Origin: Ophthalmolycus amberensis
Taxonomy: Eukaryota > Chordata > Actinopteri > Perciformes > Zoarcidae
Length of the DNA: 64,000 nucleotides
Direction: 5' to 3'
NCBI GenBank assembly: GCA_024529925.1
Contig: JAFEUB010000785.1
Location: 124,001 to 188,000 of the forward strand
Shown: positions 36,273 to 45,516 of the stretch, piece after piece
Layout: every line of letters begins with the position of its first letter
Numbering within the stretch: the first letter of the stretch is position 1
Notes under the pieces: model-generated
The model's input: the letters and a program-made list of their open reading frames with translations, nothing else
The model's database searches: none
What the model was told of the DNA's origin: nothing
Made by a program: the position numbers and the translations under genes

Positions 36273-39200
36273 CTGCAGGGGGAGACAAAGCGCCACGTTC
36301 GAGGTTCACAAAGCTCTTACTCCAAAACATTACAAAAGCCATCATGCATCGGACTGCCGGTGTTCATGGCTGGCTTTACATAACCTTCCTGACTTGCGTT
36401 AAACTTCAGGACCCAGCATTCTCTCGAGTAACCCTTCAAATACAGCAGTAAAGTATGTCTACATGTAGGTTGGACTAACCTGTGTCCTTTCAGCGATATC
36501 ATTCCGTGCTTGGATGCGCCGGCCAGAAACTCCTTCTCCAAGGCTTCGTCTCCCTCTTTCTTCCCCACATAAAAGGGTACGTTCATGCGGCTTCGACAAG
36601 TCACGTCTACGGGACACCTGGACAGGTGGACACAGCGGTAAGTCAATCAAAGTTAAATTTTTCCCTTCATGACTTCGGTGTTCTTCATCGTTACTGTCAT
36701 CGTACACTACATGGCCTTTAGTTTACCTATGTATGCGTTGGTATTTTTATCAAGTCTTTGTTTTTCCCTTTGGTTATGTTGTGAAAAAGAGCTCTTATTT
36801 TGAAGGAGACTTGAACGCATCGTGCAAGTGTGTTTTACCCCCCCAAAATAGTATTTTATGTTTGTTTAACACCTGTTGCTAGCAACATTAGCCGTTAGCT
36901 GCCGACTCAGCCGTCGCTATGTTGAGAGGCAATAGAAATGCTCTGAATTTGGAATTTAGCAACTTTAAAGTTTGTGGTCTAACGAGAGAGCTTGATTCTG
37001 TTTGGAAACCAAATGGTGGCCATGTTTGTATTTATTGTTTTCCTTCTTAGCTTTTGGTGCTACAGTATTGTGCACTTCATTCTTTATCATACCTTTTGTG
37101 AACCATCAATTGAAGAGTTAAGACCATCATTCAGCCGGCAACGCCATGCAATATTTCATGCTGATACAGTGAGATCAAAAGTTTTAAATCTTGAAACAAG
37201 ACTGTAGATCACGACTTTCCCAGAAGGTTTTAACCTTCACCGAATTTCCTATTTGAACATCAGTTGCTGTTTTGTGATACTTACTCATAGAAACCATTAG
37301 AGGCATTGATGATGTCATAAATCATGGAGGACTTCTGCTTGTTGAGCGTCTCCATGGCAGCGCTGCCGCCGTTGTTCTTAATCCACTCCAGAACCAGACC
37401 CATGATGTAGATGCTGAACCGACAAAGTAAAAGTTAAGAATATTTTTTTACATTGTGAAATGTTTTTAAATGTCCTTAAAGAAACAGTTCAATATTTTGG
37501 GAAATATTCTTAATTGCTTTCCTGCCGAGAGTTAGATGAGAAAATCGATACAATCGAAAAATGCAACCAAAGAGTCTGCACCTGAAACATGGTGGCGTGT
37601 TGTAGAGGGAGTTCATTCCAGCCTGCACCTTGTAGTCCAGGACAATGGGACACTCTTTCAGAGTGTGTCCTAACAAGTCCTCTCGCACGATGACCACGGT
37701 TACCCCGGCACTGCCCACGTTCTTCTGAGCTCCGGCGTAAATCAGCCCGAACTACACAACGCAAGAAGACACATTGGAATATGATACCTTACCTTGCTTT
37801 ATCTTATAAAGAACGTAAAACATTTTATGTTAACTTTCAGGGACAAGGAGCCCAGGAAGGAAAGAATTGAACATTTTATTTGGTATCAATCCTATCCTCA
37901 CCTTTGACACGTCCATGGGTCGAGACAGGAAGTTGGAGGACATGTCGCTGACGAGGACCACCCCGTTTGTTTCTGGTGTGAAGTTGTACTCCACGCCGTG
38001 GACCGTCTCGTTGCAGCAGTAGTACACGTAGGAGGCCGAGGGGTTCAGGGTCCAGCTGCTGGGGTCGGGGATTTCTGGAGGGAGCAATGACAGAACATAG
38101 TTAAACCACCGTCTTTGTTTGTTTTTTATATCCACTATCCAGTTCGGAAAATTAAGCCATTGACTTGTTAAAAAAAAAAAAGCCTTTTAAAAAGGGAGGA
38201 CCAAGAACATTTTTCCACCATCCAAAGTGACCATTTCGCAAAAGTTGCATAGAACCAGATGTGCCAGCTAACTTTCTGTCTGCAGGGCCAGATGCTCAGA
38301 AAAATAAGAGACTCCTGTTTCTGGTGATGGCAGCCTGAAGAACATACATTTCCTAAAAAAAAAACAACAACAACTGTAAAACTGCCTCCAAACGTTATGC
38401 CAAACGAGAACTCCGCTTAAACCCAGTCGGACACAACCATGCGGAAAAGGCTGCTCGCATACCAGAATCTTTCACTGGCAGTGGGCTCTATTGTGTATTG
38501 TAGAACAGCCTGGGCACACAGCCAGAACTACTTTTGATGTGGTAATTGGGGACTCTGAATTGCTCGTAGGAGTGAATGTGAGCGTGAACAGATGGAATAA
38601 TTCAATTGAACTTTAAAGAAGTAAAACTAAAATTACCACCTCATGGTTGTATGCCTCGAGTTTGGGGATTTTGCCGTCACCATGTTGGTTTTTTTGCAAC
38701 CAATGAACAGACGTTACCATACAAACAAAGCACATCGACTTACTCGTGTAACGATCCAGCTTCGGGTGGATGATGTTGACTTTGCCGTACTTCCCCGCCT
38801 CTTTCGCAGCCTTTTCGGACCACGTTCCGGTCACCAGGTAATCGGCGCACCTGTCCTCTTTGAGGCCAATGAGGTTGAGGGGAACAGCGCTGAACTGTCC
38901 CGACCCGCCGCCCTGCAGGAACATCACCTTGTAGTTGTCGGGGATGTTCCTATGAAGAGGAAAAAGGTCACTGTGTTAAAACACTACGCAGACAGACGCT
39001 TATCTCACCTTCTCACACTGATCCACACCACACGGTTTGCAAAATATTTACAACAGCGGTACCCAGTTTGTAGTACTGCAAATATATAAATATTATAATA
39101 CTTTCACCAGTGGGCCAGAGGCTCAATCACCTTCGTGTTACCTCCTTTGGCGATAGTGATTTAACAGATATTTATTAAAATGAAAATCTTCAGGATTGAC

Positions 39201-40486
39201 ACTTTAAATTTGCGCTAATTTTAGCAAGAGAGAAATTATTCATATAAGTAAATCCCGAAGAAGAATATGAATGCAATCATTTGTGGCATATGGGATATCT
39301 AAATATGTTTAGATTTTCACTTTTTGAGTTAATAACCTTTGGCACTTTGAGATACACAGTACATGTTATTTTGTGTATGGTTTACTTCTATGAGGATTTA
39401 ATTACCGTAGTCTGTCCTGCACTATATGAGCTCACCAAGGCAACGTTTGCTGTGATGGACACTGAGTTTTATGAGTTTCACGGTATAGGTGTATCTCAGG
39501 CCCTAAACAAGGCTTTGCAGTCATTATTTTTCCTCAAATGTAGAACAATCCTTAACAATAAAAAAAGAAGTTGAACTCGTAAAATATGAAAATTCAGTTT
39601 GTAAATTCACACACTTTTTGACAAATGTTAAAGATTAGAGCAAAGTTCAACTCCTTCTGAAGAAGCCTGCATAGATAGCGTCATGGAAAAACACACTTAC
39701 TGGATTAACAAACACTACGTTCAGCACGGCCCCACCCTAAACCTCTTTGGCATTCGTCTCGGTCTCCTGAGAAACAGTTTGAGGTAAAGGACTTAAAGGA
39801 ACACAGTAGAGAATGCGCATGAAACTATTAATGTGGCAATGCAATTATTGCCATCATCCTACTTGTCCCATTAATCATTGTTTTAGTTTGCATACTCAGA
39901 AATACTGTGTTTATGTCTCCCATGGTCTTGAAAGTGTCGCGATGGTGCTGCGGTGAAGTGGGGAACAGAGGAGAGGAGGACGAGTAGAAGCCATGTGAAA
40001 CAACCAAAGCAGCACTTACAGCAACTCTCTCATCAGACTCTCCGTTTTGTTGAGGATTTTGTTGAAGTCCGCTGATCGGTGACTCATCTCTGGTTGGAAC
40101 AGAGTCAGAAAATATTTTAATTTAATCACAACGTTATTGGCATTTACACACATTTAAACACATTATATTTGACTATTACATTTTACGCTGGCACACAACA
40201 TGAAGCATAAAGAAGGGACTGAAAATGAAAAGCCTGTTCCTTCATGTCCAATATGAACAGGAGGAATGATTATTACAGCAAGAAAAACCTGTTCACTGTT
40301 CCCCGACTATTGTTGAAACATGGTGAACTTATCCTTTCATTAGTTTGGATCGTCCATAACATGCATCGATGGTGAGGAACACAGCGGTTTTCTCGTGATG
40401 CGACTCGGTACGTAGTTCCACTTACCGAGAACGCTAATACCGATGCCGCTGTAGTTGAGGAGCTCCTTCTGTGCTTGAAGCAGCAC
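36170..40486 (-). CDS. psat1: Phosphoserine aminotransferase, exons 2-9 of 9 (spliced gene)
   Basis: This cytosolic PLP enzyme converts 3-phosphohydroxypyruvate and glutamate to O-phosphoserine and 2-oxoglutarate, the second step of the phosphorylated serine pathway. Eight minus-strand exons, all flanked by GT and AG, give 1050 nt in one continuous frame to a TAA at 36172-36170. If exon 1 has 20 codons as in human PSAT1, the protein is 369 residues (human 370). PLP and substrate residues then fall at the known positions: His44/Arg45, the GGGSGQF loop, Trp107, Thr156, Asp176, Gln199, Schiff-base Lys200 in GAQKN, Asn241/Thr242 and Arg342. No stop or frameshift is seen, so the gene looks functional. 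Exon 1, which should encode the start and the FGPGPAKLP region, is absent between 40487 and the right edge. It presumably lies beyond the 2-kb repeat array. Confidence 0.97.
36480..36617 (-). CDS. psat1: psat1 exon 8
   Basis: 138 nt, about residues 290-336. It encodes CPVDVTCRSRMNVPFYVGKK, then EGDEALEKEFLAGASKHGMI and SLKGHR of the C-terminal domain. The acceptor is CCTGTCCAG and the donor GTTAGT. The arginine codon AG|G is shared with exon 9. Confidence 0.96.
36618..37284 (-). other. psat1 intron 7
   Basis: 667 bp between exons 7 and 8. It contains a C7 run near 36839 and no coding exon. Small open frames on both strands here (for example 36992-37207 on +) have no motif and no splice support. 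Confidence 0.85.
37285..37413 (-). CDS. psat1: psat1 exon 7
   Basis: 129 nt, about residues 247-290. It encodes IYIMGLVLEWIKNNGGSAAM, then ETLNKQKSSMIYDII and NASNGFY, the linker into the small C-terminal domain. The acceptor is TCGGTTCAG and the donor GTAAGT. The phases of both neighbours close exactly; the junction with exon 8 restores GFYECPVD. Confidence 0.96.
37478..37556 (+). mobile_element. Interspersed repeat fragment in psat1 intron 6
   Basis: The stretch AAAGAAACAGTTCAATATTT, then TGGGAAATATTC, CTTTCCTGCCGAGAG and TTAGATGAGAAAATCGATAC closely resembles the opening of a non-autonomous element I recognise as very common in teleost genomes. It is truncated to under 100 bp inside the 168-bp intron 6 and ends about 25 bp from the exon 6 donor. 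The class is not assigned. Confidence 0.55.
37582..37751 (-). CDS. psat1: psat1 exon 6 (catalytic lysine)
   Basis: 170 nt, about residues 191-247. It opens with FGLIYAGAQKNVGSAGVTVV; the lysine in AQKN corresponds to Lys200, which forms the Schiff base with PLP. It continues with REDLLGHTLKECP and KVQAGMNSLYNTPPCF, where Asn241-Thr242 are supplied to the PLP phosphate from the partner subunit of the dimer. The acceptor is GTTGTGTAG; the donor is GTGCAG, weaker than the others. Confidence 0.97.
37902..38074 (-). CDS. psat1: psat1 exon 5
   Basis: 173 nt, about residues 133-190. It encodes IPDPSSWTLNPSASYVYYCC, then NETVHGVEYNF (Thr156) and VLVSDMSSNFLSRPMDVSK. Asp176 pairs with the PLP pyridine nitrogen in this fold family. 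The acceptor is CCCTCCAG and the donor GTGAGG. The exon ends exactly at a codon boundary. Confidence 0.97.
38075..38743 (-). other. psat1 intron 4
   Basis: 669 bp. It holds an A12 run near 38170, an (A)9 CAACAACAAC tract near 38358 and the repeat fragment listed at 38650-38728. No coding exon is seen. Confidence 0.85.
38650..38728 (+). mobile_element. Fragment of the same interspersed repeat as 40747-41275
   Basis: CTCGAGTTTGGGGATTTTGC, CGTCACCATGTTGG, TTTGCAACCAATGAACAGAC and GTTACCAT align in order with 40820-40910 (TTGAGTTCAGTGATTTCGCC to AGTTACCAT). It is a short, diverged piece of one teleost repeat family, placed about 15 bp from the exon 4 donor in intron 4. Confidence 0.65.
38744..38949 (-). 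CDS. psat1: psat1 exon 4
   Basis: 206 nt, about residues 64-133. It encodes NIPDNYKVMFLQGGGSGQFS, the glycine-rich loop that contacts the PLP phosphate, then AVPLNLIGLK, CADYLVTGTWSEKAAKE (Trp107 stacks on the PLP ring in the family) and IIHPKLDRYT. The acceptor is TTCATAG and the donor GTAAGT. A fragment of an interspersed repeat ends about 15 bp from this donor in intron 4. Confidence 0.97.
38950..40019 (-). other. psat1 intron 3
   Basis: 1070 bp, the longest intron wholly inside the window. It is AT-rich. A 97-residue open frame at 39281-39574 on + shows no motif and is antisense to the gene, so I do not call it. I see no named repeat with confidence. Confidence 0.8.
40020..40089 (-). CDS. 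psat1: psat1 exon 3
   Basis: 70 nt encoding the end of Glu41, then MSHRSADFNKILNKTESLM and REL, ending in two bases of Leu64. His44-Arg45 (MSHRS) form part of the phosphate and substrate site in the family. The acceptor is CCAACCAG and the donor GTAAGT. The split leucine codon CT|G rejoins with exon 4. Confidence 0.95.
40090..40425 (-). other. psat1 intron 2
   Basis: 336 bp between exons 2 and 3, bounded by GTAAGT and AACCAG on the minus strand. No exon or recognisable element is seen inside. Confidence 0.85.
40426..40486 (-). CDS. psat1: psat1 exon 2
   Basis: 61 nt encoding VLLQAQKELLNYSGIGISVL plus the first base of the next codon (about residues 21-41). The acceptor is TATATTTCAG at 40487 and above; the donor is GTAAGT. 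It begins in phase 0, so exon 1 must end on a whole codon. This is the helix that follows the N-terminal FGPGPAKLP segment of the family. Confidence 0.95.
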
Positions 40487-40507
40487 CTGAAATATAAAAA
40501 GCACCAC

Positions 40508-40740
40508 ATATTAAAGGCAGGGTTGGTAATCTTGAGAAACTAGCAGGAGTACGTGAGATTTTTTAAATGATCCAATCGATAAAACAAAGCCCAGTGTTGC
40601 CAACTCTTTTCCAGTGAAAGCAGGTAGCAGCATTAGCTTCAAAAGTTGCTAAATCTGGTGAAAAAGTCGGCAAGTCAGCAAAACTGACAGCCCGTCCCTT
40701 TAGGCCTCCCCCCCCAAAGCCACGCCCCCAAAATGATCAT
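40508..40740. mobile_element. Interspersed repeat in psat1 intron 1
   Basis: The segment from TTAAAGGCAGGGTTGGTAAT through GTTGCCAACTCTTTTCCAGT and GTTGCTAAATCTGGTGAAAA to CCACGCCCCCAAAATGATC resembles a dispersed non-autonomous element I have seen in many percomorph genomes. I cannot name the family, and the termini are approximate. A run of eight C lies near 40708. Confidence 0.5.
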
Positions 40741-40746
40741 GATGAA

Positions 40747-41275
40747 CCATAGACTGTATGTAAGAAGTGGACGTAGTCATCGTGACGTCACCCATCGGTT
40801 TGTGGACTGACGTTTTGAAGACTTGAGTTCAGTGATTTCGCCGTCGCTCTTTTGGAAAATGATCGTTGCCATATTGTTTTTTTTGCAATCAATGAAAAGA
40901 AGTTACCATGTTTGGAATGCGGAGGAGTGACGTAGATATGGTGTATACGTCTCTGGTAGTGACAGCGACCTGTCAATCACAGTAAGCCCGCCCTAAAGCA
41001 TACCCTGCTTTATGGTCTATTTGACTCTAAATAGACCATCATTTACGAAATGAACATCATGTTGTATTGAAGAAGACTTGCAACTAGAGATTGAGAACAT
41101 AAACTCATGTTTACAATGTTTCCTGAGGTAATAAATCAAGAGAGAAGTAGAGTCATTTTCTCATAGACTTCTATACAACCAGACTTCTTTTTGAAACCAG
41201 AGGAGTCGCCCCCTGCTGGTAAGTAGAGAGAATGTAAGTTTAAAGACACTTCGAATCGGCTTCACTCGGCAGAAT
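40747..41275 (+). mobile_element. Non-autonomous teleost interspersed repeat, near full length
   Basis: It runs from CATAGACTGTATGTAAGAAG through GTGACGTCACCCATCGGTTT, GCCCGCCCTAAAGCATACCC and TCATAGACTTCTATACAACC to GTCGCCCCCTGCTGG and a short tail. I recognise this as a high-copy dispersed element of percomorph fish. No transposase frame is present and I see no clear terminal inverted repeats, so the class is left open. On the minus strand 41219-41205 matches the CTCF core consensus except for one base. It is inserted in intron 1 of psat1. Confidence 0.65.
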
Positions 41276-41394
41276 CGGAGGATACCACCTGTTATGAAGA
41301 CAAACAACAATGTGAATGCTGTCAAGCTAGCAGCTTGCGGAAGACTCCGGTAACGAGCAATGAGTGCACGGGCAGAATACGTGCAGTTGGTAGG

Positions 41395-41485
41395 TAGGGT
41401 TGGGTATCGTTTGGGTTTTTTCCGATACCGGTGCTAAAACGATACTTTTAAAACGATACCGGTGCCTAAACGGTGCCTGAACCGA
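41395..41485. repeat. GATACCGGTGC repeat fragment
   Basis: GGGTTGGGTATCGTTTGGG, CCGATACCGGTGCTAAAACG, ATACCGGTGCCTAAACGGTG and CCTGAACCGATAC form imperfect internal repeats. I recognise this as a short dispersed fragment common in fish genomes. It lies about 60 bp to the left of the first 2-kb macrosatellite unit. Confidence 0.55.
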
Positions 41486-41543
41486 TACTTTTTTCTTCAA
41501 ATTGAACAATATATTAACTGTTAAAGTATACTATAAATATAAA

Positions 41544-43530
41544 TTAAAGCTGCGAGCAGCGATGAACGGGCCCTCGCTACGCGCGCGTCGGCGTGCCGGC
41601 GGGACTCTGGCCTGCGCGTCCGCGAGCGAGACGTGTTTAATCCCGCGTGGACCGCCTGGTGCCGGAAATGACGCTTTGCAAATAGTCTGATGCTTCCTGT
41701 GTCCGCCGCCTGGTGCTACAGAACGCGTGCGTCGTGTTGCTCTGTGTCAAGTGTCAACCGCGTAGTGTAAAAGTCACGTGAATCGGATGCAGTTTGTCAG
41801 AAAACGCAGATTTCCTTTCGCCAGCAGGTGGCGCTGTGAGTACTAGTGAAAATAAGCTTGTAGACATCCTCAGGCCGTGAGTGGTATCAAGCATGAGAAG
41901 TTTGGGACCGTTTGGAAGAAGTGCAGCTGAGTTACATCAGCTTTTTTCACGAGGAATCACATAAAGTAATCGCCCGCTACGGCTAAACGATTCCGTCAAT
42001 CGTAAAGCTTTTAATAACTTTTAATCACAACGGTCTTGACATGGTGCGAGCAAATTTTAAAGTGGATCTGATGAAGTCCCTAGGAGGAGTTCGTTAAAGT
42101 ATAGCGACTAGAAATAGGCCGAAATCGATGGAAAAATGACACATAAATCAAAATTTACGACTTCCGGTCGGGTTTAGAGCATGGTTCCAAGAGACTTATA
42201 TGTAAGTCTCCATAGGATACATGTGCGTACCAACTTTCATACATGTAGCTCAAACGTAGCGCTGGGGCTGCTCTTTCGAAATATTGTAGGGGGCGCTATA
42301 GAGGCAATTTAAAACGGACAAGCCAAAAAAACATATACACTATGTCTTCCTGTGACCTACGACACATGTACAAAGTTTCATGAGTTTTTGAGCATCCCAA
42401 CACACTCAACCATCAGCTTCCTGTTTCATGGCGAACGATGCGTCGCCACGGCAACACCGTGCAACGAAAGCGCACAATATTCATGATGATGCATCATCAA
42501 TGTCTTAAGGCTATCCTTACCAAATTTGAGACTCATCAGGTCATCAGGCTAGGAGGAATTAAGAAAGGTATAAAATATGACATTTCCTTTAGCCAGTAGG
42601 TGGCGCTATGAGTTATTGAATTTTTTTCAATTGAAATATGTTGAAGCTTGAATGATTATCATGCATAAGAAGTTTTGTGCGGATTGGACAATGTACCTTG
42701 GAGTTATAAGAACTTATAAGAATTGATTTTTTCCAAAACAGTGAGGCAAAATGGCCGCCACGCCACGTCAAGGTTCTTCGATGAAAGCGCGAGATTTTGA
42801 TAACTTTTAATCACAAAGGTCTTAAGAACATCCTGACCAAAGGAGAAGTTGATCGCATAAATTCTGTAGGAGGAGTTCGTTAAAATGCGAAGGCTGAAAT
42901 CGGCAAAAAGTGGCAAAAATGCCAACTTCGCGGGTTTGCTGTAGCGCCCTCTAGTGGTTGAATGCAAAACAATTCTCAGGGTATGTTCCAGCATGCGATG
43001 TGCACATATGCTGCAAGTTTTGGAATTTTAGGACCAACAGTTGAGAAGTTATGTGTATTGATATTAAGCCACGCCCCTAAGAAGTTTATTGGTCCATATC
43101 TTGTAAACGGTAAGAGGTATCAAAAAGCTTTTAATAACTTTTGATGAGGTAGGTCCATTAATGATCCACAACAAATTTGGTAGTAATCGGACCCAGCATC
43201 TAGGAGGAGATAGAAAAAATGGGTTTTACACTAAATCCAAAATGGCGGAAAATCTAAGTAGGCGGAGCTTAGGGGTTTGAGAGGCTTTTTTTTAGATCTA
43301 GTGGATTGGGACATGTGGGTCAAATTTCAAGTAAATCGGACATACTGGCCGAGGGGCGTCGCCGTGGCGATTTGTAGGGGGCGCTAGAGAGCCATTTTTT
43401 TACGCAGAAAGACGCATCCATTTCAAACTCTAAGTTCACCCAGACCTGACAAGTCCCCCAAATCTGGTGAGTTTTGGAGTACAGCAAGTCCCTCCCAAGC
43501 AGTCCCAAAGAATTAAAATATAGATCAGAA
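41544..43530 (+). repeat. Macrosatellite unit 1 (1987 bp)
   Basis: No hairpin module at its end; tail type A (AAACTCTAAGTTC, AGTCCCAAAG). E-box CACGTG at 41775-41780. CTCF-core matches: + 41821-41835, + 42593-42607, - 42943-42957. The leader is of the variant form GGAAATGACGC / AATAGTCTGATGC, shared with units 9 and 12. TAGGAGGA words at 42081, 42550, 42867 and 43201 mark internal repeats. Confidence 0.93.
41821..41835 (+). promoter_or_regulatory. CTCF-core consensus match (representative of the array)
   Basis: CCAGCAGGTGGCGCT fits every position of the commonly used CTCF core CCASYAGRKGGCRSY. The same site recurs near the start of units 1-11. Binding is not shown by sequence alone: methylation and the flanks matter, and a match to a motif is weaker than occupancy data. 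Confidence 0.6.
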
Positions 43531-45516
43531 TTAAAGCTGCGAGCAGCGATGAACGGGCCCTCGCTACGCGCGCGTCGGCGTGCCGGCGGGACTCTGGCCT
43601 GCGCGTCCGCGAGCGAGACGTGTTTAATCCCGCGTGGACCGCCTGGTGCCGGAATTGACGCTTTGCAAACAGTCCGACGCTTCCTGCGTCCTCTGCCTGG
43701 CGCTACAGAACGCGTGCGTCGTGTTGCTCTGTGTCAAGCGTGCAACCGCGTAGTGTAAAGTCACGTGAATCGGATGCAGTTTGTCAGAAAACGCAGATTT
43801 CCTTTCGCCAGCAGGTGGCGCTGTGAGTACTAGTGAAAATAAGCTTGTAGACATCCTCAGGCCTGTGAGTGTTATCAAGCATGAGAAGTTTGGGACCGTT
43901 TGGAAGAAGTGCAGCTGAGTTACATCAGCTTATTTCACGAGGAATCGCATAAAGTAATCGCCCGCTACGGCTAAACGATTCCGTCAAATGTAAAGCTTTT
44001 AATAACTTTTAATCACAACGGTCTTGACATGGTAGCTAGCACAATTTTAAAGTGGATCTGATGAAGTCCCTAGGAGGAGTTCGTTAAAGTATAGCGACTA
44101 GAAATAGGCCGAAATCGATGGAAAAATGACACATGAATCAAAATTCACGACTTCCGGTCGGGTTTAGAGCATGGTTCCAAGAGACTTATATTTAAGTCTC
44201 CATAGGATACATGTGCTGTACCAACTTTCATACATGTAGCTCAAACGTAGCGCCGGGGCTGCTCTTTCGAAATATTGTAGGGGGCGCTATAGAGGCAATT
44301 TAAAACGGACAAGCCAAAAAAACATATACACTATGTCTTCCTGTGACCTACGACACATGTACAAAGTTTCATGAGTTTTTGAGCATCCCAACACACTCAA
44401 CCATCAGCTTCCTGTTTCATGGCGAACGATGCGTCGCCACGGCAACAGCGTTCAACGAAAGCGCACAATATTCATATCAGGCGATTTCATCAATGTCTTA
44501 AGGCTATCCTTACCAACTTTGAGACTCATCAGGTCACCTGGCTAGGAGGAATAACTAAAAGTAAAAAAATAACATCTCCTTTAGCCAGTAGGCGGCGCTA
44601 TGAGTTATTGAATTTTTTTCAATTGAAGTCTGTTCAGGCTTGACTGAGCATCATGCATAAGAAATTTTGTGCGGATTGGATAATGTACCTTGGAGTTATA
44701 ACAACTTATTTTTTCATAAAAATGAGGTAAAATGGCCGCCACGCCACGTCAAGGTTCTTCGATGAAAGCTGCGAGATTTTCATAACTCATAATCACAAAG
44801 GTCTTAAGAGCATCCTGCCCTAAGGAGAAGTTGATCGCATAAAATCTGTAGGAGGAAATCGTCTTAGTACGAAGGCTGAAAATGCAAAAAGTGACAAAAA
44901 TCACAACTTCGAGGGTTTACTGTAGCGCCCCCTAGTGGTTGAATGCAAAACAATTCTCAGGGTATGTTACAGCATGCGATGTGCACATATGCTGCAAGTT
45001 TTGGAATTTTGGGACAAACGGTTGAGAAGTTATGTGTATTGATATTAAGCCACGCCCCCAAGACGTTTATTGGTCCATATCTTGTAAACAGTAAGAGGTA
45101 TCAAAAAGCTTTTAATAACTTTTGATGACGTAGATCTAATAATGATCCACAACAAATTTGGTAGTAATCGGACCCAGCATCTAGGAGGAGATAGAAAAAA
45201 TGGGTTTTACACTAAATCCAAAATGGCGGAAAATCTAAGTAGGCGGAGCTTAGGGGTCTGAGAGGCTTTTTTTTAGATCTAGCGGATGTGGACATGTGGG
45301 TCAAATTTCAAGTCAATCGGACATACTGGCCGAGGGGCGTCGCCGGGCCGATTTGTAGGGGGCGCTAGAGAGCCATTTTTTTACACAGAAAGACGCATCC
45401 ATTTCAAACTCTAAGTTCGCGCAGACCTGACAAGTCCCCCAAATCTGGTGAGTTTTGGAGTATGGCAAGTCCCCCCCAAGCAGTCCCAAAGCTTACAAAA
45501 GAGAATATAATAATAA
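43531..45516 (+). repeat. Macrosatellite unit 2 (1986 bp)
   Basis: No hairpin module; tail type A. E-box at 43762-43767. CTCF-core matches: + 43808-43822 and - 44924-44938. The middle site, + 44585-44599, has one mismatch (GGCGGCGCT for GGTGGCGCT). Confidence 0.93.

Noticed and set aside
36317..36707. Overlapping minus-strand open frames across psat1 exon 8
   Set aside because: One is exon 8 read through into its introns; the other is a shadow in another frame. Splice sites define the real exon.
39281..39574. 97-residue + strand open frame in psat1 intron 3
   Set aside because: It lies antisense inside an intron, has no recognisable domain, and its composition is that of the AT-rich intron.
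42286..42298. Further GTAGGGGGCGCTA words (also 43374-43386 and in every unit) as extra CTCF sites
   Set aside because: They share the right half of the core but lack the CCA left half, with about three mismatches, so I did not count them.
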